DNA of 64,000 bases from Micropruina glycogenica (GTDB lineage Bacteria; Actinomycetota; Actinomycetes; Propionibacteriales; Propionibacteriaceae), in NCBI RefSeq assembly GCF_900289045.1, contig NZ_LT985188.1, positions 1,674,001 to 1,738,000 of the forward strand, given 5' to 3'. The position numbers and the translations under genes are program-made. The notes beneath the pieces are model-generated. The model was not told the origin of the DNA, did no database searches, and saw only the letters and a list, made by a program, of their open reading frames with translations. This document shows positions 17,851 through 26,647 of the stretch, piece by piece (within the stretch, counting starts at the first letter, position 1; each line of letters begins with the position of its first letter).

Positions 17851-18382
17851 TCATCCGGTGACGGTGATCGTGACCCGACGGTTCAGGGCCCGGCCTTTCG
17901 CGGTCTTGTTGGTGGCCACCGGACGGCTCTCGCCGTAGGCCTTGATGACGCCCGTCAGCCCGTCCAGGCGCTGTTCGAGGCCCGCGAGCACGGCCTTGGC
18001 CCGCCGCTGCGACAACGGCTGTTGTAGGCGGCGGTGCCTTTGCTGTCGGTGTAGCCGCTGACCCTGACGGTGGTGGCCTGCAGCTCGGTCACTCGTGCCG
18101 CGGCCCGGTCGAGCGCAGCCTTGGCCTTGGCGTTGAGGGTGGCCTTGTTGTAGGCGAAGAACACGTCGGCCCGCAGGGTGATCACCTTGCCGTCTTCGGT
18201 CACTGAGCCGTCGACGCTGGCTTGCGGAAACTCGATGGTCAGTACCCGGGCGTCGAATGGCAGCACCGGAAAGCTCACCGCCGTGCTGGGGTCGACCGGC
18301 TCGGTGGTCGGGTCGGCGTGCGCGGTACCTCCCGGTCCACGACCAGGGCGACCACCACGGCGGCGGTGGCGAGAACCCTCAT
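17851..18382 (-). pseudogene. OmpA-family protein, second copy with two frameshifts
   Basis: The ATG at 18382 overlaps the stop of the upstream gene (ATGA) and encodes the signal start MRVLATAAVVVALVV. A one-base loss within about 15 bases is needed to enter GPGGTAHA-DP and the OmpA domain (DVFFAYNKATLNAKAKAAL, SGYTDSKGTAAYN). A second one-base loss near 18017, relative to the intact paralogue, breaks the arginine-binding half. The original C-terminus GRALNRRVTITVTG and stop at 17851-17853 survive in another frame. The two lesions would abolish the product unless they are sequencing errors. Confidence 0.8.
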
Positions 18383-18862
18383 CGCTGAACCTGAACCTCA
18401 CGGAACGTACCTGCGCGCGGAATCACCACGTCGATGGTGGTGACGCCGTCGGGCAGCGCCTTGAACACGGCGTCGAACGACTGCGACGCGCCCGGCCGCA
18501 CGAAGACGCTGGACGGGGCGTAGGTGCACACGCAGCGGCCCTCTGAGTCGCGGGGACGCTCGCCGGCCTTGGCGTCATCGTCGTTGCGCAGGGTCCAGGT
18601 GATGCTGGTCACCCCGTCGCCAACGATCACCTGGTTGAGCATGATCGTGGCCGGGATCTCGCTGAAGTTGACCGACTTCGACGCGAGCACCGGCAGGGCC
18701 TCGGCCGAGGGCGACTCAGTTGGTTGCTCAGTCGCTGCGACCGTGTGGCCGGTCGGTGGCACTCGGCGGCGCGGTGGACGGGCTCGTGCCGGGCACGGTG
18801 CACCCCGAGGCGGTGAGCAGAACGGTGAGGAGGGCAACAACGGTGAGCGACGTCCGGCGCAT
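18379..18862 (-). pseudogene. Exported lipoprotein, second copy with a frameshift
   Basis: The ATG at 18862 opens MRRTSLTVVALLTVLLTASGC, a good lipoprotein signal with ASG-C lipobox. That frame stops at 18728. The homologous body, with NQVIVGDGVTSITWTLRNDDD and the paired cysteines GRCVCTYAP, continues in a different frame to the stop at 18379. Compared with the intact paralogue at 17144-17746, one base is missing or added in the linker around 18730-18790. The stop codon overlaps the start of the next (OmpA) gene, showing the original operon coupling. Confidence 0.8.
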
Positions 18863-18966
18863 GACGGCTCCTCAAGGGGGCTGGGACACGGTGCCGTCCA
18901 CCACCTAGTAGGCGATGCGAGGGACAAACCTCGTCGAGCCCGCAGGCCGCCTGGTGGATCGGGAAC

Positions 18967-19250
18967 CGTTCTCCAACCGGCAAGGGGACGGTTCTCCAAC
19001 CGGCAAGGGGACGGTTCTCCAACCGGCAAGGGGACGGTTCTCCAACCGGCAAGGGGACGGTTCTCCAACCGGCAAGGGGACGGTTCTCCAACCGGCAAGG
19101 GGACGGTTCTCCAACCGGCAAGGGGACGGTTCTCCAACCGGGAAGGGGACGGTTCTCCAACCGGGAAGGGGACGGTTCTCCAACCGTTGGAGAACCGTCC
19201 CCTGACCGACGAGAGAACCGTCCCCCAACCGGCTGAGACCGTCCCCATGG
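18967..19250. repeat. 23-bp tandem repeat array with an inverted end
   Basis: About ten units of GGTTCTCCAACCGGCAAGGG plus GAC follow head to tail, the last ones with GGAAGG. At 19175-19197 the orientation flips (GGTTCTCCAACCGTTGGAGAACC is a palindrome). Two or three inverted, degenerate units (GAGAACCGTCCCC) follow. The 23-bp period leaves all reading frames open, which produces long spurious ORFs. It fills the gap between the lipoprotein pseudogene and helY. Confidence 0.92.
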
Positions 19251-19272
19251 CTGCGGACGCGCGAAGTGCGGT

Positions 19273-22005
19273 TCAGTCTTCCATGGGGGCGGCGTCCACC
19301 ACGCCGCGGCGCACCCTGTCGACCACCTCGCGCGCGGTGTCTCGCAGCGCCCCAGGTCCGGCGGCCTGGGCCACCTGACCGGCGAAGTCGACCACCTGGC
19401 GAGCCCAACGGACGAAGTCGCCTGCGGTAAGGCCCGAATCGTCCAGCACGTCGCCGAGCGGCTGCCCGGACGCCCACGCGAAGACCGGTTCGGCGAAGCC
19501 GATGTCTGGTTCGGGGCCACGTTCGAGCCGATGGTCGCGTTCGGTCAGCCCGACCTGCCGCCAGATGCTGCGCAGCGCGGTCTGCGCCTGCTCGCTGGCC
19601 CGGTCGGGCATGCGGGGCGGACGGCGCTTCTCACCACCCCGCGCCTCGAAGATGAGCGTCGACAACACCGCCGCCAACTGTGGCGCACTCAGTCCGTCGA
19701 ACACACCGGCGCGGATGCACTCGGCACTCACCAGATCGAGTTCGGCATAAATGCGGGCCAGCATGCGTCCGGCGTCGGTGACCTCATCGCCCCCGTCGGT
19801 GAGGTAGCCGAGCGATTCGAGCACCGAGCAGATGCGGTCGAACTTCACCGCGATCGTGTTGGTGCGCCTATCGGCCTGGCGTTGCAGCCCCTCGTTGTCA
19901 CGCTCCAGCCGCAGCGCCTGCTCGGCCCACCGGGCGTGATTCTCGCGGTCGGGGCAGGCGTGGCACGGGTGCGCCTTGAGTTGCCGGCGCAGTTCCGCGA
20001 TGCGGTCGGCGACCTCGCCGTCCATCGCCGAGGGCTGATAGCGAGGGGCCGACAGATCGATCTCGGCCAGCTTCGACCGGAACGCCGCCGACAGGTTGCG
20101 CCTGGACGCCGGTTGCCGGGGGTCGAAGTGCTTGGGCACGCGCATCCGTCCGGCCACGATCGGCGGGGTCGGAAAGTCGACCAACGAGAGCCGCTTGAGC
20201 TGCCGCTCCTCGGTCATCACCATCGGGTGCGGATCGCCCTTGGCCAACCCCGGATCGACCACCACCGCCCAGCCGGTGTGCCGTCCGGCGGGCACCTTGA
20301 GTATGTCGCCGGGTTTCAGTTCGAGCAGCACGCTCATCGCCTCGGCCCGGCGGTCGGCTCTGCGGCTGCGCGCCGCTTCGGCCTCCAGGCCCGAGATCTC
20401 GGCGCGCAACCGGGCGTACTCGGCGAAGTCACCCTGGTCGCACGCAGCCTGGGCCAGATAGCCCTCGATGCGTTCGTTGTTGCGGGCGATCGTGCGGGCC
20501 AGGCCCACCACCCCGCGATCGGACTGGTACTGCGCGAACGACTGCTCCAGCAGCACCCGGGCGCGCTCGCGGCCGACCGCGCCGACCAGGTTGACCGCCA
20601 TGTTGTACGTGGGGGCGAACGACGACCGCAGCGGGTAGGTGCGGGTCGAGGCCAGCCCGGCGACGCCGCGCGGGTCCATGCCGGTCTGCCAGAGCACCAC
20701 GGCGTGGCCCTCGACGTCGATACCGCGGCGTCCGGCCCGTCCGGTGAGCTGGGTGTACTCCCCCGGCGTGATCGGCGCGTGGCTCTCGCCGTTGTACTTG
20801 ACCAGCCGCTCGAGCACCACCGAGCGGGCCGGCATGTTGATGCCCAGGGCCAAGGTTTCGGTGGCGAACACCACCTTCACCAGGCCGCGCACGAACGCCT
20901 CTTCGACGGCCTCTTTGAAGGCGGGCAACAGCCCGGCGTGGTGGGCGGCGATGCCGTGGCGAAAGGCGTCCAGAAAGTGGCCGTAGTCGAGGGCGTCCAA
21001 GTCGGACGGGCTGAGCCCCTCGGTGTGCTCCGCCGCGATCTGTTCGAGTTCGCGCCGCTCGCTCGCGTTCGTCAGCCGGATTCCCGAGTGCATCAGTTGG
21101 CCGACCGCGGCGTCACACCCGGCGCGGCTGAAGATGAAGAAGATGGCCGGCAGCAGGGCTTCGGCATCGAGTCGTTCGACGGTGGCGTCGCGCCTGGGCA
21201 CCAGGGACGAGCGGGGGTTGCGTTTGGCGATCTCGTTGCGCACCCGTCGTCCACGCAGCTTGCGGGAGTCGTCGCGCACGCCGCGGGATTCCTCTTTGGC
21301 CAGGCGGAGCAGCTCGGGGTTGACGTCGACGTGCCCGGCGGGGATCGCCTTGGCGGTGGGGGCCTCGTCGGCGAACAGGTCGTAGAGGCGGCGTCCGGCC
21401 ATGACGTGCTGAAACAGGGGCACCGGACGGCGTTCGGACACCACGATCCGGACGTCGCCGCGCACCTCGTCGAGCCAGGCGCCGAACTCTTCGGCGTTGC
21501 TGACCGTGGCCGACAGCGACACCACCTGGACGGACTCGGCCAAGCCGATGATCACCTCCTCCCACACCGCGCCGCGGAAGCGGTCGGCGAGGTAGTGCAC
21601 CTCGTCCATCACCACGAAGCCGAGGCCGTTCAGGGTGCGCGAGTTGGCATAGAGCATGTTGCGCAGCACCTCGGTGGTCATCACCACCACGGGCGCCTCG
21701 CCGTTGATGGTGGTGTCGCCCGTCAGCAGACCGACGTTGTCGGCACCGTGACGGTCGACCAGATCGTGAAACTTCTGATTGCTCAGCGCCTTGATCGGGG
21801 TGGTGTAGAAGCACTTGGTGCCCCGGTTCAGCGCCAGAAAGACCGCGAACTCACCAACGACCGTCTTGCCGGATCCCGTGGGCGCGGCCACGAGCACGCC
21901 GGACCCCGCCTCGACGTGCCGGCAGGCCTCGACCTGAAACGGGTCGAGCGGAAAGTCGTACCCGGCGGCGAAGGCCGCCAGGGTGGTGTCGGTCTCGCTG
22001 GTCAT
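19273..22005 (-). CDS. helY: Ski2/Mtr4-like DEVH-box RNA helicase
   Basis: This is a large ATP-dependent RNA helicase of about 910 residues, the actinobacterial HelY. Motifs: Walker A LVAAPTGSGKTVVGEF, Ia TPIKALSNQK, DEVH box (VVMDEVHYLADRFRG), motif III LSATVSN, and in the second RecA domain FSRAGCD, the EALFATETLALGINMPARSVVLE-type segment and QLTGRAGRRGID. The C-terminal DSHCT domain follows, with a CHACPDRENHARWAEQ cysteine pair. The ATG at 22005 is preferred to a TTG at 22014. It ends the pafA-to-helY block seen across Actinobacteria. Family members are linked to RNA processing or decay. Confidence 0.94.
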   Translation of the reverse strand: MTSETDTTLAAFAAGYDFPLDPFQVEACRHVEAGSGVLVAAPTGSGKTVVGEFAVFLALNRGTKCFYTTPIKALSNQKFHDLVDRHGADNVGLLTGDTTINGEAPVVVMTTEVLRNMLYANSRTLNGLGFVVMDEVHYLADRFRGAVWEEVIIGLAESVQVVSLSATVSNAEEFGAWLDEVRGDVRIVVSERRPVPLFQHVMAGRRLYDLFADEAPTAKAIPAGHVDVNPELLRLAKEESRGVRDDSRKLRGRRVRNEIAKRNPRSSLVPRRDATVERLDAEALLPAIFFIFSRAGCDAAVGQLMHSGIRLTNASERRELEQIAAEHTEGLSPSDLDALDYGHFLDAFRHGIAAHHAGLLPAFKEAVEEAFVRGLVKVVFATETLALGINMPARSVVLERLVKYNGESHAPITPGEYTQLTGRAGRRGIDVEGHAVVLWQTGMDPRGVAGLASTRTYPLRSSFAPTYNMAVNLVGAVGRERARVLLEQSFAQYQSDRGVVGLARTIARNNERIEGYLAQAACDQGDFAEYARLRAEISGLEAEAARSRRADRRAEAMSVLLELKPGDILKVPAGRHTGWAVVVDPGLAKGDPHPMVMTEERQLKRLSLVDFPTPPIVAGRMRVPKHFDPRQPASRRNLSAAFRSKLAEIDLSAPRYQPSAMDGEVADRIAELRRQLKAHPCHACPDRENHARWAEQALRLERDNEGLQRQADRRTNTIAVKFDRICSVLESLGYLTDGGDEVTDAGRMLARIYAELDLVSAECIRAGVFDGLSAPQLAAVLSTLIFEARGGEKRRPPRMPDRASEQAQTALRSIWRQVGLTERDHRLERGPEPDIGFAEPVFAWASGQPLGDVLDDSGLTAGDFVRWARQVVDFAGQVAQAAGPGALRDTAREVVDRVRRGVVDAAPMED

Positions 22006-22054
22006 CGCGGCCAACCTACCGCGGGCGAGGCGGCCCGGCGATCAAGAAGGCGGC

Positions 22055-22140
22055 TCCCCGTTTTCACGGAACGGTTCCCACGGTTCACGGGACGTTCACG
22101 ATTCACGGGACGGTTCCCACGGTTCACGGAACCGAGAATC
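22055..22140. repeat. Short degenerate repeat of CACGGNACGGTTC units
   Basis: Four to five units such as CACGGAACGGTTCC, CACGGGACGTTC and CACGGGACGGTTCC alternate with their near-inverted forms. It is a shorter, more diverged relative of the GGGGACGGTT arrays. It sits between helY and the lipid kinase gene, so the two genes are not tightly coupled. Confidence 0.65.
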
Positions 22141-22153
22141 GGTCACCAGGTGC

Positions 22154-23050
22154 TCAGCCGAGCACGGTGAGTGCGTTCGGCACGGTCCGGACGGTCAGGG
22201 GCACGTCACCCAGCAACTCGCCGTCGCCGCTGCCGATCAGGCCGTCGCCGTCGACGATCACCTCGCGCGCCCGCAATTGCTCGACCGCGGGGTGCCGCAC
22301 GAACCGGCCCGAATACAGCGAGGGCAGCAGCCGCAGCAGCACGGCCCGCGAGACGGGGTGGATCACGGTGAGATCGAGCAGCCCGTCGGTGACGCTGGCG
22401 CCGGGGCCGGCCCGCATGCCGCCGCCGAAGAACTCCGCGTTGGCCACGAACACCGCCATGGCCGGCAGGCCGCGCCGCTCACCGTCGATGGTGAGCCGAT
22501 AGGCCAACGGGCTGAAGGTGCGCAGCTCGGCCAAGGCCGACCACGCGTACGCCAGTGGCCCGATCGACACCGTCATCGCCGCGGTGCGCAGCGCCACCCT
22601 GGAGTCGAAACCGGACGACACCACGCAGCCCACCCAGCGCTCCGCGCCGTCCGGTTTGGTCACATGAGCGAGATCGACGCTGTGCGTGAGGCCGCGGGCC
22701 AGCGCCTTCACCGCGTCGCGAATCTGCAGCGGCAACCCGAGCCCACGGCAGAGATCGTTGCCGGTACCCGCTGGCAGCACACCCAGCGGTACCCCGGTGC
22801 CCGCGCAGGCGTTGACGCCCAGATGCGCCATTCCGTCCCCGCCCATCACCAGCACGGTCGCGGCGTCGGCGACGGCCTGCCGGCAGGCGGACTCGGCGTG
22901 CTCGACGTCCCGCGACTCGACGATGGTCAACTCGGTGCCGGGCAGCGCCTCACGCAGCGCTGCGCTGACGGTGGGCACCAGGCGTCCGGCCCGGCCTCGT
23001 CCGGCAGTGGGGTTCACCACCAGGGCGCAGCGGCCGGCGACCGCGCTCAC
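22154..23050 (-). CDS. Diacylglycerol/lipid kinase (DagK-like)
   Basis: This 298-residue protein of the DAGK catalytic family phosphorylates a lipid or related substrate at the membrane. It has the N-terminal VVNPTAGRGRAGR, the nucleotide-binding VLVMGGDGMAHLGVNA, and PLGVLPAGTGNDLCRGLG with the GTGND motif. The C-terminal domain ends with a GDGELLGD segment. The GTG start at 23050 overlaps the end of tatC (4 nt), so it is translationally coupled. A sphingosine-kinase-like or undecaprenol-type substrate cannot be excluded. Confidence 0.88.
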   Translation of the reverse strand: MSAVAGRCALVVNPTAGRGRAGRLVPTVSAALREALPGTELTIVESRDVEHAESACRQAVADAATVLVMGGDGMAHLGVNACAGTGVPLGVLPAGTGNDLCRGLGLPLQIRDAVKALARGLTHSVDLAHVTKPDGAERWVGCVVSSGFDSRVALRTAAMTVSIGPLAYAWSALAELRTFSPLAYRLTIDGERRGLPAMAVFVANAEFFGGGMRAGPGASVTDGLLDLTVIHPVSRAVLLRLLPSLYSGRFVRHPAVEQLRAREVIVDGDGLIGSGDGELLGDVPLTVRTVPNALTVLG

Positions 23051-23877
23051 GAACTGGCCACGAGCTCGTCGGCCAGCCGCTTGGCCTTGCGTTTGTCGTT
23101 GAGATGGCAGATGAACTCGGCGGCCAGGAAGAGCAGGCTCATCGGAATCGCGAGGGCCAGCATCGAGAACGGGTCTGTCGAGGGGGTGGCCGCTGCGCCG
23201 AACACGAAGGTGCCGAAGATCACGTAGAGGCGCGCCTTCTTGAGTTGCTGCGCCTTGAGCACGCCGACCAGGTTGGCGCCGACCACGACCACGGGCATCA
23301 AGAACCCGAGGCCGAAGACCAGCATCAACTGCAGCATGAGTTCGAGGAACTTGTCGATCTCGATCAGGTTGGTGATCGGCACCGACTCGGGCGTGAACGA
23401 CATCAGCACCGAAATGCCCTGCGGCAGGATCAGATAACCGACCGCGACGCCGGCCAGAAACAGCGGCAGCGCCGTGCCCACGAACATGAGCGCCCAGCGT
23501 TTTTCGTGCGAGAGCAACGCGGGCACGATGTAGGCCCAGATCTGGTACAGCCAGACCGGCGAGGCGATGATCAGCCCCCCGACCCCGCAGATCTTCATGG
23601 CCAGGGTGAGCGGAGTGGTGACGCCCGACAGCACCATCTGAGTGCTCAGCTCGGGGTTGGTCTGGCTCAGAATCTCTTTGGCCTGCAACCAGGGTTGGGT
23701 CATGAACGTGTAGACCTGGTTGTAGAAGATGGCGATCACGATCATGCCCACCACGATGAACACCATCGAGAACAGCACCCGGTAGCGCAGTTCACGCAGG
23801 TGATCGCCGAGGGACATCACCCCGTCCGGCGAAGCGGGAGGCGGTTTGAGCCACCCGAGGCTGAAGCGTCGGGCCAC
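23047..23877 (-). CDS. tatC: Sec-independent protein translocase TatC
   Basis: TatC is the membrane receptor for twin-arginine signal peptides and works with TatA. The 276-residue protein has six helices. It shows the N-terminal LGDHLRELRYRVLFS with the conserved Glu, the periplasmic PLTLAMKICGVGGLIIASPVWLYQIWAYIVPALLSHEKRW signature and FGLGFLMPVVVV. It is 6 nt downstream of tatA and overlaps the lipid kinase gene. In this window proteins with plausible RR signals are few, so substrates lie elsewhere. Confidence 0.96.
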   Translation of the reverse strand: MARRFSLGWLKPPPASPDGVMSLGDHLRELRYRVLFSMVFIVVGMIVIAIFYNQVYTFMTQPWLQAKEILSQTNPELSTQMVLSGVTTPLTLAMKICGVGGLIIASPVWLYQIWAYIVPALLSHEKRWALMFVGTALPLFLAGVAVGYLILPQGISVLMSFTPESVPITNLIEIDKFLELMLQLMLVFGLGFLMPVVVVGANLVGVLKAQQLKKARLYVIFGTFVFGAAATPSTDPFSMLALAIPMSLLFLAAEFICHLNDKRKAKRLADELVASS

Positions 23878-23883
23878 GTCGGA

Positions 23884-24138
23884 TCAGGCCTGCTGGCCCT
23901 TGTCCTTCGGCTCGGGGACGATCTCGCCCTCGTGCACGATGCCCTCAGGCTCAGGCTGAGCCGGAGGCGCCTCGACAGCGGGCGGGTCGGTCTTCTTCAA
24001 CGACGACGTTTCTTCTTTGAACTCGCGGATCGCCTTGCCGGCGTTCTTGCCGGCACTGGCCAGCCGGCTGCCGCCGAAGACGAGTAGGGCGATGATGGCG
24101 AGGATGACCCATTCCATGCCCCCGGGCAGGCCGAACAT
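23884..24138 (-). CDS. tatA: Sec-independent translocase pore subunit TatA
   Basis: This 84-residue protein has the classic layout: a short N-tail, one membrane helix (WVILAIIALLVFGG), the hinge with SRLASAGKNAGKAIREFKEE amphipathic helix and an acidic/proline-rich tail. The ATG at 24138 with AAAGGAG upstream is preferred to longer starts that read through the repeat array. It is cotranscribed with tatC. Confidence 0.94.
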   Translation of the reverse strand: MFGLPGGMEWVILAIIALLVFGGSRLASAGKNAGKAIREFKEETSSLKKTDPPAVEAPPAQPEPEGIVHEGEIVPEPKDKGQQA

Positions 24139-24179
24139 GTCTGTGCGCTCCTTTGGTTGCGGTGACTCCGCGAGTCTAC

Positions 24180-24356
24180 TCAGTGATCGGGAAGCTGAAC
24201 TTGCGACACCAGCGCCGCCAGTTCCTCGGCCCGTTTGCCCAACATCTGCAGTTCGCTGAACAGGTCGGACGCCTTGTGCGCCAGCCACACCGCGTACGAG
24301 GCGACGGTGATCAGTCCAGCCAGCGCGATACCGCCGAAGATGAGCACCCAGACCAT
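24180..24356 (-). CDS. Small single-pass membrane protein upstream of tatA
   Basis: This 58-residue ORF starts ATG GTC TGG and has one N-terminal membrane helix (VLIFGGIALAGLITVASYAVWLA), followed by a charged heptad-like helix (KASDLFSELQMLGKRAEELAALVSQ). It lies 41 nt upstream of tatA in the same direction. The hydrophobic-then-coiled-coil layout and consistent codon bias suggest a real gene. No strong Shine-Dalgarno sequence is visible. The function is unknown. Confidence 0.6.
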   Translation of the reverse strand: MVWVLIFGGIALAGLITVASYAVWLAHKASDLFSELQMLGKRAEELAALVSQVQLPDH

Positions 24357-24434
24357 GAGGTGAGACTAACCGATCAAACGGGCGGGCGCTTGCCGCGGTT
24401 CGCGGACGCCGGCGGGAACGCCCCCTCAACAGTA

Positions 24435-24680
24435 GGGGGACGGTTCTACGACGTTTGGAGAACCGTCCCCCAACCAGTTGGAGAACCGTCCCCGTCTGGT
24501 TGGAGAACCGTCCCCTTTGCTGGTTGAAGAACCGTCCCCTCACCAGTCGGAGAACCGTCCCCCTGCTGGTCGGAGAACCGTCCCCTCACCAGTTGGAGAA
24601 CTGTCCCCCTGCTGGTCGGAGAACCGTCCCCTCACCAGTCGGAGAACCGTCCCCTTCTGGTTGGAGACCGTCCCTTGGAC
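24435..24680. repeat. Repeat array with GGAGAACCGTCCCC core (about 10 units)
   Basis: GGAGAACCGTCCCC recurs about every 24-25 nt, separated by 9-11-nt variable linkers such as CTGCTGGTC, TCACCAGT or AACCAGT. The first unit is inverted (GGGGGACGGTTCT). It is the reverse-complement orientation of the GGGGACGGTTCTCC core in the 13.7 and 19 kb arrays. It fills the gap between pafC and the small membrane protein. The linkers are too short and too similar for CRISPR spacers. Confidence 0.9.
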
Positions 24681-24683
24681 CCG

Positions 24684-25646
24684 CTACTCGGTCGGGAGCG
24701 CCTGGTACAGCCCCAAGGCCTCGGACGCCGCCGCCCGTGCCGAATCGGCCGCCGTGGGCGGGTCGACCGCCAGCACGTCGGGGCCGAGACGCAGCAGCAA
24801 CGCCCGAAGCCACGCCGGGTCGGCCACCAGCAGCTCGATGCGCCAACCCCCACGGGCTGCGGTGATCGATCGCACCGGGTAGTACTCCGCGATCCAGCGG
24901 GCGTGGTCGGTGACCGTGATGCTGACCAGAGCGGCTTCGGCCCGCACCTCGAGCCAACCCGCGTCGAACGGGGGCGGCTCGCCATGGTCGGCCACGCCAC
25001 CGTCCGCATCGTCGACGGCGGTGACCCGGTCGAGCCGAAACGTACGCCAGTCGCTGCGGTCACGGCTCCACGCTTCGAGGTACACGAAGCCGTCCCTCAC
25101 CGTCAGTCGGTGTGGTTCGACCACCGGACGGGTGGTTTCGGCCCTGGTCAGGCCGTCATAGGTGAGTCGTACCGCCGCACCGTCCGCGATCGCCGCAGCA
25201 AGCCGGTCGCGCACCCCACCCTCGGACGTGGCGACCGCGAACTCCACCCGCCGGCTCTCTTGAGCCCCCGCAACCGTCGACAGCTTGGCCAGCGCCGAGT
25301 CGACGGCATCGCCGGCCTCTCCACCGGCCACCTCACGGACGGCACGCAACGCCACGATCAGGCTGGTCACCTCGTCGATGGTGAAGCGCATCGGCCTCGA
25401 CAGGTACTCGGCGTTGGTCAGCCGAATGCGGCCGTGGGACTGCACGGCGTCCATGTCGATGTCGATCAGGTCGCCGGGCAGACCACCGGGTAGGCCGACG
25501 AACCACAACACCTCAAGATCGGCCAGCAATCGCCGAGGCGTCACCCCGAAGGCGGCCGCCGTCTCGGCCAGGTCGGCATCGGGGTGTGCCTGCAGGTACG
25601 GCACCAGCGCCAGCAACCGCGACACCTGTTCGACCGACGTGCTCAT
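24684..25646 (-). CDS. pafC: WYL-domain transcriptional activator PafC
   Basis: PafC pairs with PafB as the activator of the LexA-independent DNA damage response in Actinobacteria. The 320 residues hold an N-terminal winged helix (VEQVSRLLALVPYLQAHPDADLAETAAAFGVTP), a central region, then a WYL domain with RLTYDGLTRAETTRPVVEPHRL and a C-terminal WCX-like domain. The start overlaps the pafB stop (ATGA), so the two are coupled. Confidence 0.93.
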   Translation of the reverse strand: MSTSVEQVSRLLALVPYLQAHPDADLAETAAAFGVTPRRLLADLEVLWFVGLPGGLPGDLIDIDMDAVQSHGRIRLTNAEYLSRPMRFTIDEVTSLIVALRAVREVAGGEAGDAVDSALAKLSTVAGAQESRRVEFAVATSEGGVRDRLAAAIADGAAVRLTYDGLTRAETTRPVVEPHRLTVRDGFVYLEAWSRDRSDWRTFRLDRVTAVDDADGGVADHGEPPPFDAGWLEVRAEAALVSITVTDHARWIAEYYPVRSITAARGGWRIELLVADPAWLRALLLRLGPDVLAVDPPTAADSARAAASEALGLYQALPTE

Positions 25647-26593
25647 CGGCCACCCCCGGCGATCGTGGTGAGCCGCTCGATCACCTGGCGGCGCAGTTCC
25701 AGCGGTTCAAGCACCAGCACGGCCGCTCCGTAACCGCACAACTCGGCGACGAAGTCGCCCTCTTGCCGGTAGGGCACCCGCCATGCGCTGAAGCCGGACG
25801 GCAGTCCGTCCGGCCTGTCCACCCGCTCACCACGGCGGCGCAGGTCGGGTGCCTGATCACCCCGCACGGCGACCACCGCCGAGGTGTCGGCGGGCGCCGG
25901 TTCGAGTGACCGGGTCAACTGGGCCAGATCGACGTCGGGCAGTTCGTAGGCACCCGGCCTGCCCACCGGCCGCGGTTCGCCTTCGAGCCGGGCCACCTTG
26001 AACATGCGGGGCGCCTGCCGGGTGCGGTCGAGGCCGAGCAGGTACCACGAGCCGCGCCGGTAGGTCAGAATCCACGGTTCGACCTCGCGCGGCAGCCCGC
26101 GGTAGCCGAACGCAACCACAGTGCGGGTCATGGTCGCCTGCCACAGGGGCTCGAACGCTGCCTCTTTGGCGCCGATGCTGGGGCTCAACCCGCTCAGTCT
26201 GGACGCGTCGGGGTCGACCCCCGCAGCACGCAGCTTGGCCAGGGCGCTGACGGTGTGTTCGGCCAGGGTCGCCGTGCCCCACACCTGGCTGGCCAGGCCG
26301 AGCGCGGTCGCCTCGGCGGCGGTGAAGTCGATGGGCGGCAGTTCGAAGTCCTGGCGGCGAATGCGGTAGCCGATCTCGTCGGGAAATAGCGTCGAGTTGC
26401 TGCCCGCCTCGACCGGCACGCCCATGGCTCGCAGGTCGTCCTTGTCGCGCTCGAAGGTGCGTTCGAAGGCGGCGTCCGACAGGCCCCCGTAGCCCTCGAC
26501 CACCTCGCGCAGGTGATTCTTGTCGAGAAACCGGCGAGCCAGCAGCAGGCAGATGGCGAGGTTCATGATGCGCTCTGACTTGCGTGGCGCCAT
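25643..26593 (-). CDS. pafB: WYL-domain transcriptional activator PafB
   Basis: This is the partner of PafC, 316 residues. The N-terminal winged helix (SERIMNLAICLLLARRFLDKNHLREVV) and the FERDKDDLRAMGVPVE segment are typical. The WYL domain includes VAFGYRGLPREVEPWIL and RRGSWYLLGLDRTRQAPRMFKVARLEG. In many actinobacteria pafA lies directly upstream. Here gluQRS and two other genes come between, and pafB has its own upstream region with a long inverted repeat shared with gluQRS. Confidence 0.93.
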   Translation of the reverse strand: MAPRKSERIMNLAICLLLARRFLDKNHLREVVEGYGGLSDAAFERTFERDKDDLRAMGVPVEAGSNSTLFPDEIGYRIRRQDFELPPIDFTAAEATALGLASQVWGTATLAEHTVSALAKLRAAGVDPDASRLSGLSPSIGAKEAAFEPLWQATMTRTVVAFGYRGLPREVEPWILTYRRGSWYLLGLDRTRQAPRMFKVARLEGEPRPVGRPGAYELPDVDLAQLTRSLEPAPADTSAVVAVRGDQAPDLRRRGERVDRPDGLPSGFSAWRVPYRQEGDFVAELCGYGAAVLVLEPLELRRQVIERLTTIAGGGR

Positions 26594-26647
26594 CGATCCT
26601 CCTGCCCGTGCGACGACTCGTCACGAAGGTATCACCGGCTCGCTGAC

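Noticed and set aside
18967-19250. Long ORFs running through the array in several frames on both strands
   Set aside because: The 23-bp repeat contains no stop in any frame, so open frames are a by-product; no start with a ribosome-binding site or family match exists.
19531-22170. 879-codon plus-strand ORF
   Set aside because: It is the antisense shadow of helY; its translation has a His/Gln/Asp-rich composition with no recognisable domains.
24435-24680. CRISPR array
   Set aside because: The repeated core is only about 14 bp, linkers are 9-11 bp and similar to each other, and no cas genes are nearby.
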